Of a DNA stretch of 64,000 nt, positions 45,001 through 51,862 are shown piece by piece. Every line of letters begins with the position of its first letter. Position 1 is the first letter of the stretch. The position numbers and the translations under genes were made by a program. The DNA comes from an uncultured Mycoplasmatota bacterium (lineage in GTDB: Bacteria; Bacillota_I; Bacilli_A; RF39; UBA660): contig URWD01000001.1 in assembly GCA_900551525.1 (NCBI GenBank), forward strand, positions 16,330 to 80,329. Direction: 5' to 3'. The notes beneath the pieces were generated by a model. That model had not been told where the DNA came from and ran no database searches. It saw only the letters and a list, made by a program, of their open reading frames with translations.

Positions 45001-46322
45001 CTTTTGGTTATGTAAAAGCATATTGTGAAGATAAGGGAATTATTCTAAATAATACAGAAATAGAACGTATTTCTATTGGATGTACTGGTGTTAAAAGAAC
45101 AACTGGACAACATCCTGGTGGTATTATTGTTATTCCTCAATATATGGACGTATTTGATTTTACTCCATATCAATATCCAGCTGATGAACCAGATAGTACT
45201 TGGTACACAACTCACTTTGATTTCCATGCTATTCATGATAATGTTTTAAAACTAGATATTCTTGGACACGATGATCCAACAATGCTAAGATATTTAGGAG
45301 ATACAACAGGTATAAATATTAAAGAAGAAATACCATTTGATGATAAGAATATAATTAGTTTATTTACATCTCCGAAAGCTTTAGGTGTTACGGAAGAACA
45401 AATTTTATGTAAAACAGGAACTTTAGGTATTCCTGAATTTGGTACAAACTTTGCTATAAACATGCTTCTTGAAATTAAACCTACACATTTTGCAGACTTA
45501 GTTAAGATCGCCGGTTTATCTCACGGGACTAATGTATGGCAAGGAAACGTTCGTGATTTAATTGTAAATAACGTAGCTTCATTTAATGAAGTTGTTGGTT
45601 GTCGTGATGATATAATGGTTAGTTTAATAAACTATGGTCTAGATCCATCTAGAGCCTTCAAAATATCTGAGTTTGTTCGTAAGGGAAAAGCTAAAAAAGA
45701 ACCAGATACTTGGCTTGAACATGTAGCATACATGAGAGAGTTTAGTGTTCCTGAGTGGTTTATTGAGTGTTGTAGAAAGATAGAATACATGTTTCCAAAG
45801 GCTCATGCATGTGCTTATGTTATGATGGCATATCGTGTTGCATGGTTTAAAGTCTATTATCCTCTTTATTATTATTCAGCATTCTTTAGTATAAGAAGAA
45901 GTGATTTTGATGTAAATGCTATGCTTAAAGGCTACGATGGTATTAAAAGAAGACTTATTGAAATTAAAGAAAAAGGCTTTGGAGCATCCGCTAAAGAATC
46001 TGCAGTAGGTGATACTCTAGCAGTTGCACTTGAAATGTTAGCTCGTGGTTTTACCTTTAAAAATATTGATATAACTAAGTCACTTGCTAAAACATTTTAT
46101 ATTGATGAAGAAAATAAATGCTTATATTTACCATTTATGGCTGTTGATGGTCTTGGTGAAAATGTTGCAAATAAAATTGTGGAAGAAAGAAATAAGAAAC
46201 CATTCTACTGTGTTGAAGATTTTCAAATGCGTGGAAAGGTGAATCAAACAACAGTTAATGCTCTTCGTGAACTTGGTGTTTTTGAAGGAATGCCTGAATC
46301 TGCTCAACTTAGTTTATTTTAA
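42012..46322 (+). CDS. polC: DNA polymerase III PolC (alpha subunit with 3'-5' exonuclease)
   Basis: A 1436-residue Gram-positive replicative polymerase. Domains in order: N-terminal PolC-type region (about 1-200), OB fold (about 200-290), split PHP domain starting at RVELHAHTMMSMMDG with intact metal-binding His residues, and an inserted DEDD exonuclease (about 395-560: VYDTETTGL, VAHNAQFDISF and HHRADYDCEG). The zinc-binding motif has CPKC and CECG cysteines (about 899-935), and the catalytic FKAEKVPDIDLNFSG (about 955-970). The C-terminal helix-hairpin-helix tail is normal. A terminator shared with tmcAL follows. Confidence 0.98.
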   Translation: MNEELNRFFKSISFVDELFNEASLDRVVLKKNENKFYVYIKNTNVLPINNINRLFLSALSGINGEKPCEIIMNYDNVTHEDIVSYIDYLIDDIILKRPSLISVKKSNIEVVNDTIYFHVLNDFEKSDLIHEGTDLLNNLKRYGLGDYKLEVIISEDERKNLQEEIELEKQSVVSKKEESPVILGVHKDGEVTKLNNILGEMKNIIIEVYIFAKEVAERQGKKGPIFIMNLKVSDKTDSYPMKIVRFNEEEFGILNKKLNVGSWYRIHGHMEMDEYLHQMVINARNIEIIPSKDLTVKDEEEEKRVELHAHTMMSMMDGVVPTATLAKFAMKLGHKAVAVTDHNSLQAYPDIYNALAKVNKGKEDKDKFKALYGAELNIVDVESNIVFKNKEYSLFDQEYVVYDTETTGLNSGIDQMIEIGAVKVKNNEIIDRFDELIACPTPLPKIITELTNITDEMLVGKDSEENVTRRFLEFCGDRPLVAHNAQFDISFVTSACKKYNLGEFNNTVVDTMGLARNMYPDWRNHKLSTLVKNLEVEWDEDKHHRADYDCEGTSKCFYKMLYELKSQNIKTTLDLETLADQENAIKFARPFHLTVIAKNPVGLKNLFKIISLANTKYLYKGKDAKLPRTDLINLRDGLIVGSGCVNGEVFDKGYGMSDDDLKDLMNFYDYIEVQPASACSHLIGEDKKFHNTLEYNGYITRLVKLAKSMGKLVCATGDVHNLRPEDLIYRKVIVHQKTNGKIHPLNRPDIELPNMFFMTTREMLDAFSFLGDDLAKEIVVTNTNKIADMVEHLQIIRDKLYTPVLENSAEVTKEMVYNKAHEIYGDPLPKNIEERLEAELAGIIGGGYDVIYLIAEKLVKKSNEDGYFVGSRGSVGSSLVATMMGITEVNGLPPHYVCPKCKKSYFEDENGESLASLYPSGYDMPDRTCECGSKLKKEGQDMPFATFLGFKAEKVPDIDLNFSGDNQADAHNHVKVLFGEDHAYRAGTISTVAEKTAFGYVKAYCEDKGIILNNTEIERISIGCTGVKRTTGQHPGGIIVIPQYMDVFDFTPYQYPADEPDSTWYTTHFDFHAIHDNVLKLDILGHDDPTMLRYLGDTTGINIKEEIPFDDKNIISLFTSPKALGVTEEQILCKTGTLGIPEFGTNFAINMLLEIKPTHFADLVKIAGLSHGTNVWQGNVRDLIVNNVASFNEVVGCRDDIMVSLINYGLDPSRAFKISEFVRKGKAKKEPDTWLEHVAYMREFSVPEWFIECCRKIEYMFPKAHACAYVMMAYRVAWFKVYYPLYYYSAFFSIRRSDFDVNAMLKGYDGIKRRLIEIKEKGFGASAKESAVGDTLAVALEMLARGFTFKNIDITKSLAKTFYIDEENKCLYLPFMAVDGLGENVANKIVEERNKKPFYCVEDFQMRGKVNQTTVNALRELGVFEGMPESAQLSLF

Positions 46323-46360
46323 AAAAAACAAACTAGTCTTTGATGACTGGCTTGTTTTTT
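46321..46360. terminator. Bidirectional terminator between polC and tmcAL
   Basis: AAAACAA...CTAGTC pairs, with one mismatch, with GACTGG...TTGTTTT across a short loop, with A and T runs on either side. Confidence 0.8.
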
Positions 46361-47427
46361 ATTTCAAATTCATAAGTATTGGTATTATTAATTAAATCAT
46401 AAATTAAACTAGCTTTTAATTCATAATCATAAACTTTAGTGTTTTTGTAATTGGTTATGCAATTTATTTTTTGTAAGTAATTTCTACCTATGTTATCAAA
46501 ACCTATTATTCTAAGATAGTTATTATCTATATACTTATCTCTTTTTTTAAGCCCAATTAATATATGAATAAACATTCTATTTAATTTGTTATATGTATAT
46601 CTTTTAGTTTTAACTTTTTCTATAAATTCATCTATATTATTAGAAATAATTATATTCTTTTTAAGTCTATATTCTATTCCTTCATCTACATCTAAATAAT
46701 TATTTAAATTATCATCAGTTATAATCTTACTTTTTAATAAATTAAAATACATATCTTTATTAATTTTAATTAAATCATCTATTACTTCATTAGGTAAATA
46801 TTTGCTTATATTTTCATTTAATTTTAGTTTATTTCTAATATTTGAGGCACTTATTATTTCTTCGTTACTATGTAAATCATGATAATCATTTGTTCTTTTG
46901 ATGCATTCTTGCTTTATATTAAATTTATTTTCTTTTATTGCTTTTATATAAGAAATACCAAGTAGATCATTTGGTTTATATTCAAAATCAATTTTTGTTG
47001 CTTTAGCAAGTGCAGTAGGATAATTAATACCTTCATCTAAATATGCTTTTACTAGTTTTCCAAATTCAGGTTCTAATTGTGTGTCAGCAAGTTTTTCTAA
47101 AAGAAGAATATCTGCACATTCACTACCAAATATAATTTTATTTACATTTAATTTATTAAGTAATTTAATGCTCATATTTGCAAATGTATCCGCGGATTGT
47201 GTTCCATATATAAATGGTAGTTCTAAAACTATATTAACTCCGTAGTTTAAAGCTATTTTTGCTTTATTTTCTTTTGTTAAGAGAGATATTTCTCCGCGTT
47301 CTAAAAAATATCCATTTAATACTAATATTAATATTGAATCAGGATACATTTCTTTTATTTTATTTATGTGATAAATATGACCATTATGAAAAGGATTATA
47401 TTCTGCGATTATACCTATTATTTCCAC
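46333..47427 (-). CDS. tmcAL: tRNA(Met) cytidine acetate ligase
   Basis: A 364-residue enzyme that uses ATP and acetate to make N4-acetylcytidine-34 in elongator tRNA-Met. The nucleotidyltransferase fold has GIIAEYNPFHNGHIYHI (residues 4-20, the HxGH-type motif), LNGYFLERGEISLLTKENKA, LELPFIYGTQSADTFA and an ISASNIRNKL segment equivalent to the ISSTxIR motif. In Bacillus this gene is ylbM, close to ylbD/ylbE; here it is separated from them by some 45 kb. It starts with GTG behind AGAGGTG. The 3' end shares a terminator with polC. Confidence 0.93.
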   Translation of the reverse strand: MEIIGIIAEYNPFHNGHIYHINKIKEMYPDSILILVLNGYFLERGEISLLTKENKAKIALNYGVNIVLELPFIYGTQSADTFANMSIKLLNKLNVNKIIFGSECADILLLEKLADTQLEPEFGKLVKAYLDEGINYPTALAKATKIDFEYKPNDLLGISYIKAIKENKFNIKQECIKRTNDYHDLHSNEEIISASNIRNKLKLNENISKYLPNEVIDDLIKINKDMYFNLLKSKIITDDNLNNYLDVDEGIEYRLKKNIIISNNIDEFIEKVKTKRYTYNKLNRMFIHILIGLKKRDKYIDNNYLRIIGFDNIGRNYLQKINCITNYKNTKVYDYELKASLIYDLINNTNTYEFEIKNKPVIKD

Positions 47428-47532
47428 TATTTAAACACCTCTTGTTTCATATAATATCAAAACTTTAATGCTTTTTCAATAATATATTATTTTTAATATT
47501 TAAATGTTATATACTTAATGTGTATTAATTAA

Positions 47533-47635
47533 CTTGCCAAGTGTTAATACCATAAATCTTTAGTCGACAATTTATATTTTTGAGGCAAGCATAATATATC
47601 TATTCGGGCATTTCCTACGGGAATGCTCTTTTTTT
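47533..47635 (+). ncRNA. Structured leader or small RNA ending in a terminator
   Basis: CTTGCC (47533-47538) pairs with GGCAAG (47584-47589), enclosing a second stem ATAAAT/ATTTAT with a 12-base loop. This is followed by a ten-pair terminator, GGGCATTTCC with GGGAATGCTC (47606-47628), and seven T residues. It could be an attenuator leader of the ORF6N gene region or an independent small RNA. No known riboswitch consensus was recognised. Confidence 0.4.
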
Positions 47636-47653
47636 AAAAATAGAAAAATTTGC

Positions 47654-47670
47654 GGTCCCAATTTGGGACC
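47654..47670. repeat. Palindrome copy 1, upstream of the ORF6N gene
   Basis: GGTCCCAA and TTGGGACC around a single central T. Read on the plus strand in one frame it would encode LRSQFGTT, matching the ORF6N family motif, although no gene is open there. Same core as copy 2, with the centre base complemented, so the two are in opposite orientation. Confidence 0.7.
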
Positions 47671-47711
47671 ACAAAAAGACAAAAAATAATTTTGAAAAGG
47701 AGGATGAAATA

Positions 47712-47774
47712 ATGAAAAATAATGATGCGAACGTTCTAAGGTCCCAAATTGGGACCTTAGAATTAAAAAAATAA
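47712..47774 (+). CDS. Short leader peptide containing the ORF6N LRSQIGT motif
   Basis: A 20-residue open frame, MKNNDANVLRSQIGTLELKK, preceded by AAAAGGAGGATG, a very strong ribosome binding site. Its stop codon sits beside the ORF6N ribosome binding site, so translation could be coupled to the downstream gene. The central LRSQIGT is encoded by palindrome copy 2 and matches the motif found in ORF6N domains, where the gene downstream has LRSKIST. It may be a real leader peptide, or a gene remnant or duplication that keeps the palindrome. No independent evidence of expression. Confidence 0.5.
   Translation: MKNNDANVLRSQIGTLELKK
47734..47762. repeat. Palindrome copy 2, inside the leader peptide
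   Basis: A 14-bp perfect inverted repeat around one base: TTCTAAGGTCCCAA and its complement. The core is identical to copy 1, with the central base inverted. Confidence 0.75.
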
Positions 47775-47785
47775 AGGAGGTAAAA

Positions 47786-48637
47786 ATGAATAATTTAATA
47801 GTTAATAATAATGAAAGAATAGAAAGCTTGATCTATAACATAAGAGATAAACAAGTAATGTTAGATAGTGATTTAGCTAGACTTTATGGGGTAGAAACCA
47901 AAAGAATAAATGAAGCAGTTAAAAATAATGTTGAAAAATTTCCAGAAAGGTTTTCTTGGATTTTAAATGATCTTGATGCTTTAAACTTGAGGTCGAAAAT
48001 TTCGACCTCAAGTCATGGAGGAAGAAGATATAACCCACGAGTATTTACTGAACAAGGTGTTGCTATGCTTGCAACAATACTAAAATCCCAAACAGCAACA
48101 AAAGTAAGTATTGCAATAATGGATGCTTTTGTTCTTATGAGAAGATATATTTCCACAAATCTAGTTGAACAAAAATACATAAATAATCAAGTTCTTAAAA
48201 ATACGGAAGATATAAAAATACTAAAAGAAACTTTTGATGAATTTAAACCTAAAATTAATTCATTATTTTATGAAGGACAAATTTACGATGCATATTCTCT
48301 TTTATTAGAAATTTTAAATAAATCTAAAGATAGCATAATTATCATTGATAATTATGCAGGTAAAGAACTTTTAGATATTCTTAAAAATATAAATAAGAAT
48401 ATTATAATTGTTTCAAAAAATATAGATGAGATAACTAAAATTAAATATTTAAAACAATATAATAATATAACGTTTATTAATGATGATACATTTCATGATA
48501 GGTTTATTATAATAGATAAAGAAATATTATATACTTCTGGTGCATCTTTTAAAGATTTAGGTAAAAAATGCTTTTGTATAAGTAAAATAGAAGATAAAGA
48601 AATATTAAATAATATACTTGCAAAAATAAAAATATAA
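47786..48637 (+). CDS. ORF6N-domain protein with PLD-like C-terminus
   Basis: A 283-residue DNA-binding protein. The N-terminal ORF6N/KilA-N-related domain (about residues 15-125) has IRDKQVMLDSDLARLYGVETKRINEAVKNN, FPERFSW, LNLRSKISTSSHGGRRYNPRVFTEQGVAML. The C-terminal part (about 165-283) has IYDAYSLLLEIL, IIIIDNYAG and FHDRFIIIDKEILYTSGASFKDLGKK, a phospholipase D-like half-motif (HxR...D). Proteins of this layout are common in gut genomes and phages; they are presumed regulators or antirepressors. AAGGAGG precedes the ATG. The sequence for the LRSKISTSS motif is itself a perfect 29-base palindrome, repeated after the stop codon. Confidence 0.85.
   Translation: MNNLIVNNNERIESLIYNIRDKQVMLDSDLARLYGVETKRINEAVKNNVEKFPERFSWILNDLDALNLRSKISTSSHGGRRYNPRVFTEQGVAMLATILKSQTATKVSIAIMDAFVLMRRYISTNLVEQKYINNQVLKNTEDIKILKETFDEFKPKINSLFYEGQIYDAYSLLLEILNKSKDSIIIIDNYAGKELLDILKNINKNIIIVSKNIDEITKIKYLKQYNNITFINDDTFHDRFIIIDKEILYTSGASFKDLGKKCFCISKIEDKEILNNILAKIKI
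47985..48013. repeat. Palindrome copy 3, inside the ORF6N coding sequence
   Basis: A 14-bp perfect inverted repeat around a central A (ACTTGAGGTCGAAA and its complement), coding for the LRSKISTSS motif. Confidence 0.8.
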
Positions 48638-48667
48638 ACTTGAGGTCGAAATTTTCGACCTCAAGTT
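48637..48667. repeat. Palindrome copy 4, at the ORF6N stop codon
   Basis: A 15-bp perfect inverted repeat around a central T; apart from the centre base it is identical to copy 3, so it is an inverted copy. No T run follows, so it is not a typical terminator, although it could stop transcription weakly. Confidence 0.8.
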
Positions 48668-48761
48668 ACATTTTCTAAACATAAAATTATAAAATTTATT
48701 ACTTTAATATTTTCTTTTTATAAAATTTATGATAAACTATTAATAGTAGGGTGATTGACTT

Positions 48762-50360
48762 ATGAAGAAATTTATAAAAAAAATTAAAAGTAATAAATTT
48801 TTATATATATTAAGTGTTTTAATTGTGGGAGTATTTTTTATACTTATTGCAAGAGTTACTTATGCTTTTTTAGCACCAATTATTAATAATGCTCAGACTA
48901 ATATAGTTATAAAAGGTAATACTGTAGATGAATTTAAATTAAAGGTGGGAAATCCTCTTAAGTTAGATGCAACACCAACTACTTTAAAAGAAAATGGTAC
49001 TAATTATACTACAAGTACTACAGCTACTGCTTCTTTAAAAGCTAATAGTACTAAAAATACTGCTACTTATAATTATTATTTGTATTTTCAAATAGAAAAT
49101 AATACATTTACATATACGAGTGGAACCACACCAGAAATAATACTTACTATAACTAATCCAAATGGTGAAGAAGTTACATCAATTAATGGCCTTACTTATG
49201 GGACTTTTAATGGTGTATCAGGGTTTGACGTAACAACTCAAAATGGCTTATTTAGTATTGCCAATAACTATCAAATAACATCTAATTCAAGTACAACAGC
49301 AACAACCCAAGAATGGACAATAACATTAACTTATCTAAATCAAAGTTATGATCAATCAGCAAACTTTGGCAAGAGTATGGAGGTAAATGTACTGTTACAA
49401 AAAGAAGAAATTTCATTGCCCTTTCATGAAAGTTGTAATGGTGATACATTAGCATGCCATGTAGCAAAACTATATACAGGAACTCAAGGAGAAAATAATA
49501 TTTATTATCATGATGGAAAACTAGAAAATGGTATCGATGATAAATCGTATAGATATGCCGGAGCAAGTGAAAGTGTAAATAATTATGTATGTTTTGGAAG
49601 TAGTGAAACAACATGTCCAACAGAAAATTTATACAGAATAATTGGTGTATTTAATGGTGAAACAAAGTTGATTAAGTCAACAGCTGCAACTAGTACATTA
49701 CTAGGAACAGATGGAGATTATTATTTGTTAGGAACAGATGGAGATTATGAGTTGGATACGATTTACTATTACTGGAATAAGCATGCAACAACAAACAATG
49801 GGAAAAACACTTGGAGTTATAGCTTATTAAATAAAGTGAACTTAAACACAAATTTCATAACAAATATCGGAGATGAGTGGGCAAAAAAAATAGCAATGAC
49901 AACATGGAAAGTTGGAGGAAATACACGTGCAAATATAGCTGAAGTAGTTCCAGCTATAACGTATCAAAATGAAATCGTAAATCCAGTAACAACAAATACT
50001 ATGGATAACACAACAGAATATACGGCGAAAATTGGCTTAATGTATGTGTCTGACTATGGGTTTGCAGCAAGTCCGAGTGCATGGACAAGTACAATGGATT
50101 ACTATAATGAGCCCTCAATAACGTCAGTGAATTGGATGCTGATAGAGAAATATGAATGGACAATTACACGTGAATCTAGTGAAACTTACTATGCCTTTTT
50201 AGCTGGAATAACTGATGGCTTAAATGGTGTTTTCGGTTACATGGTGAATAGCTTAGACTCATACTATAGTTTGATTGTTCGCCCAGTCTTCTATCTTGAA
50301 TCATCAGTAACCTATGTCTCAGGTACTGGTACTTCAAGTGATCCAATAAGAATCAATTAA
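48762..50360 (+). CDS. SipW-type surface protein, paralogue of the one at 5005-6441
   Basis: A 532-residue secreted protein with the same architecture: signal/membrane segment (about residues 13-35, ending RVTYAFLAP), beta-rich N-terminal domain, CHVAKLYTGTQGENNIYYHD middle region, YVCFGSSETTCPTENLYRIIGVFNG, and a lectin-like C-terminus EWTITRE to VRPVFYL ending GTSSDPIRIN. The C-terminal 65 codons are less AT-biased than the rest but far less GC-rich than those of the first gene, and no hairpin follows the stop. It thus looks like a non-diversified or decayed relative. A tandem repeat, LLGTDGDY twice in succession, lies near residues 310-327. The pfkB gene follows after 19 bases. Confidence 0.85.
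   Translation: MKKFIKKIKSNKFLYILSVLIVGVFFILIARVTYAFLAPIINNAQTNIVIKGNTVDEFKLKVGNPLKLDATPTTLKENGTNYTTSTTATASLKANSTKNTATYNYYLYFQIENNTFTYTSGTTPEIILTITNPNGEEVTSINGLTYGTFNGVSGFDVTTQNGLFSIANNYQITSNSSTTATTQEWTITLTYLNQSYDQSANFGKSMEVNVLLQKEEISLPFHESCNGDTLACHVAKLYTGTQGENNIYYHDGKLENGIDDKSYRYAGASESVNNYVCFGSSETTCPTENLYRIIGVFNGETKLIKSTAATSTLLGTDGDYYLLGTDGDYELDTIYYYWNKHATTNNGKNTWSYSLLNKVNLNTNFITNIGDEWAKKIAMTTWKVGGNTRANIAEVVPAITYQNEIVNPVTTNTMDNTTEYTAKIGLMYVSDYGFAASPSAWTSTMDYYNEPSITSVNWMLIEKYEWTITRESSETYYAFLAGITDGLNGVFGYMVNSLDSYYSLIVRPVFYLESSVTYVSGTGTSSDPIRIN
49693..49748 (+). repeat. In-frame 27-base tandem duplication in the surface-protein gene
   Basis: TTAGGAACAGATGGAGATTA recurs after 27 bases (about 49700 and 49727; the first copy begins CTAGG), encoding LLGTDGDYY then LLGTDGDYE. 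The duplication keeps the frame. It is a possible length-variation hot spot. Confidence 0.6.
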
Positions 50361-50379
50361 CAGAAAGGAATTGATATAA

Positions 50380-51318
50380 ATGAAAATATTATGTATAGGT
50401 CATTCAAGTTGGGATATAACTGTTCCAGTTGATGAATACCCAATTGAAAATACTAAATATAGATATAATGAAAAATATTCATCTGGTGGTGGTCCTGCAT
50501 CTAATGCTGCATATCTACTTGGTAAATGGGGCATAGATACAGTTATTGCAAGCACTATAGGTTCTGATGACTTTGGAACAAACATTAAAAAAGAGTTTCA
50601 AGATATCCACGTAAATACAGATTATATAGAAACTAGTTATGATAAAGATACATCTTTATCATTTATCCTTATAAATAAAAAAAATGGCTCTAGAACTGTA
50701 TTTAATGTTGCAACAGAACATCCTGCATTAAAAAAACTAAGTTATGATTTTACTCCAGATATTATTTTTACTGATGGACATGATTATGGTGCTAGTCAAA
50801 ATGCAATTAGTAAATATCAAAATGCAATTAGTATAATTGATGCTGGTAGAGTAACACCAGAACTACTTGAATTATGTAAATATATTAAATATATAGTATG
50901 CAGTAAAGGTTTTGCTGAAACAGTTACTGGTATGAAATTTGATTATAGTAATCCAAGTATATTAGTTGCTATATATAATAAATTACAAGATAAATACCCA
51001 AATAGTAATATTGTAATTACTTTAGAAGAAAAAGGGTGTTTATATCAAGTGGGTAATGAAATAAAAATAATGCCAGGTCTTAAAGTAAATGCAGTAGATA
51101 CTACTGGTGCTGGAGATATATTTCATGGAGCATTTACTTATGGTATAGCAAATAATTTCGATATGGAAAAAACTATAACACTTGCAAATATTGCAGCAGG
51201 TTTATCTGTTACTAAAATTGGATCAAGATTATCAATTCCAACTTTATCAGAAGTACTTGATTATTATGCAAAAAAAACTGGTATGGTAAATAATAATGAT
51301 AACAAGCAAAACTCCTAG
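50380..51318 (+). CDS. PfkB-family carbohydrate kinase
   Basis: A 312-residue ribokinase-type sugar kinase. The N-terminal pattern SSGGGPASNAAYLLGKWGIDTVIASTIGSDDFG is the first PfkB signature, and VDTTGAGDIFHGAFTYGI (about residues 241-258) is the second, with the catalytic Asp of GAGD. It most resembles general PfkB kinases rather than FruK or RbsK specifically, so the sugar is unknown. It ends by overlapping the Smr gene by 23 bases. It shares the region with the second surface protein and the pseudoknot RNAs but shows no functional link to them. Confidence 0.88.
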   Translation: MKILCIGHSSWDITVPVDEYPIENTKYRYNEKYSSGGGPASNAAYLLGKWGIDTVIASTIGSDDFGTNIKKEFQDIHVNTDYIETSYDKDTSLSFILINKKNGSRTVFNVATEHPALKKLSYDFTPDIIFTDGHDYGASQNAISKYQNAISIIDAGRVTPELLELCKYIKYIVCSKGFAETVTGMKFDYSNPSILVAIYNKLQDKYPNSNIVITLEEKGCLYQVGNEIKIMPGLKVNAVDTTGAGDIFHGAFTYGIANNFDMEKTITLANIAAGLSVTKIGSRLSIPTLSEVLDYYAKKTGMVNNNDNKQNS

Positions 51319-51550
51319 ACTTGATTTACATGGAGAGATCGTTCCCATGGTAGAAGTACTTGTAAATGAATTTATTAGGGATAATAAGGCTATGAATAAT
51401 GATACGATTATCATTATTCATGGGAAAAGTACTAATATACTTACGGAAGAAGTACATAATGTTTTAAGAAAGCATAAAGATGTAATAAGATATTATAAAA
51501 ATAATTGGAATTTGGGAGAAACTATTGTAGAAATAAATACTAAAAAATAA
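51296..51550 (+). CDS. Small Smr-domain protein
   Basis: An 84-residue stand-alone Smr (MutS2-related) domain. TPRLDLHGEIVPMVEVLVNEFI and IIIIHGKSTNILTEEVHNVLRKH are the Smr motifs; the canonical H-G-x-G is here HGKS, so the last glycine is missing, which may weaken nuclease activity. Smr domains act as DNA or RNA endonucleases or binders; a ribosome-collision role was described for MutS2-type Smr proteins. The start overlaps the kinase gene by 23 bases in another frame. Confidence 0.78.
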   Translation: MITSKTPRLDLHGEIVPMVEVLVNEFIRDNKAMNNDTIIIIHGKSTNILTEEVHNVLRKHKDVIRYYKNNWNLGETIVEINTKK

Positions 51551-51583
51551 ATAAATTAGCAATAAAATAAAACAATAAAATGC

Positions 51584-51613
51584 TTGACATAGTTGCTTTT
51601 GCTGGTATATAAT
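51584..51613 (+). promoter_or_regulatory. Promoter of pseudoknot RNA 1
   Basis: TTGACA (51584-51589) is perfect and TATAAT (51608-51613) is perfect, with an 18-base spacer. The region is closely similar to the second promoter, sharing GCTTGACATAG and the sequence after the -10 box. Confidence 0.85.
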
Positions 51614-51619
51614 ATAAAT

Positions 51620-51777
51620 GTACTTGAAAGAGTATAACATGAAAATGTTAATCGCCTACCGGTGGTGCGAGCAATAAGTTATCCGGTGTGAGTATGTTAA
51701 TCGCTTACTGGTGGCGCGAGCAATAAGTTATCCAGTATGAAAATGTAAAACTTAATAGAAAACTATTGAGTTTTTTT
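51620..51777 (+). ncRNA. Tandem-pseudoknot small RNA 1 (unrecognised family)
   Basis: A transcript of about 155 bases with no plausible reading frame. Two H-type pseudoknots lie in tandem. In copy A, TCGC (51652-51655) pairs with GCGA (51667-51670) and TACCGG (51657-51662) with CCGGTG (51683-51688). In copy B, TCGC (51701-51704) pairs with GCGA (51716-51719) and TACTGG (51706-51711) with CCAGTA (51732-51737). TGGY separates the strands, and GCAATAAGTTAT is the long A-rich third loop. A terminator at 51747-51777 ends it. Not 6S, SRP, tmRNA, preQ1 or guanidine-III by pattern. Confidence 0.75.
51747..51777 (+). terminator. Terminator of pseudoknot RNA 1
   Basis: AAAACTTAATAG pairs with CTATTGAGTTTT across a four-base loop, then T residues. 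Confidence 0.85.
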
Positions 51778-51827
51778 ATTTGAAATTATAAAATTTATAA
51801 TAGCAATAAAACAAAGCAGCGATTTGC

Positions 51828-51856
51828 TTGACATAGTAGCTATTCCAGCGTATAAT
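51828..51856 (+). promoter_or_regulatory. Promoter of pseudoknot RNA 2
   Basis: TTGACA (51828-51833) and TATAAT (51851-51856) with a 17-base spacer. Confidence 0.88.
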
Positions 51857-51862
51857 ATAAAT

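Noticed and set aside
47259..47468. Plus-strand frame opposite the tmcAL 5' end
   Set aside because: It lies mostly within tmcAL on the other strand, which has clear catalytic motifs, and has no ribosome binding site.
47985..48667. Phase-variable inversion of the ORF6N C-terminal part
   Set aside because: Copies 3 and 4 could recombine, but the minus strand of the segment has many stop codons, so the inverted state would only truncate the protein. No recombinase is nearby.
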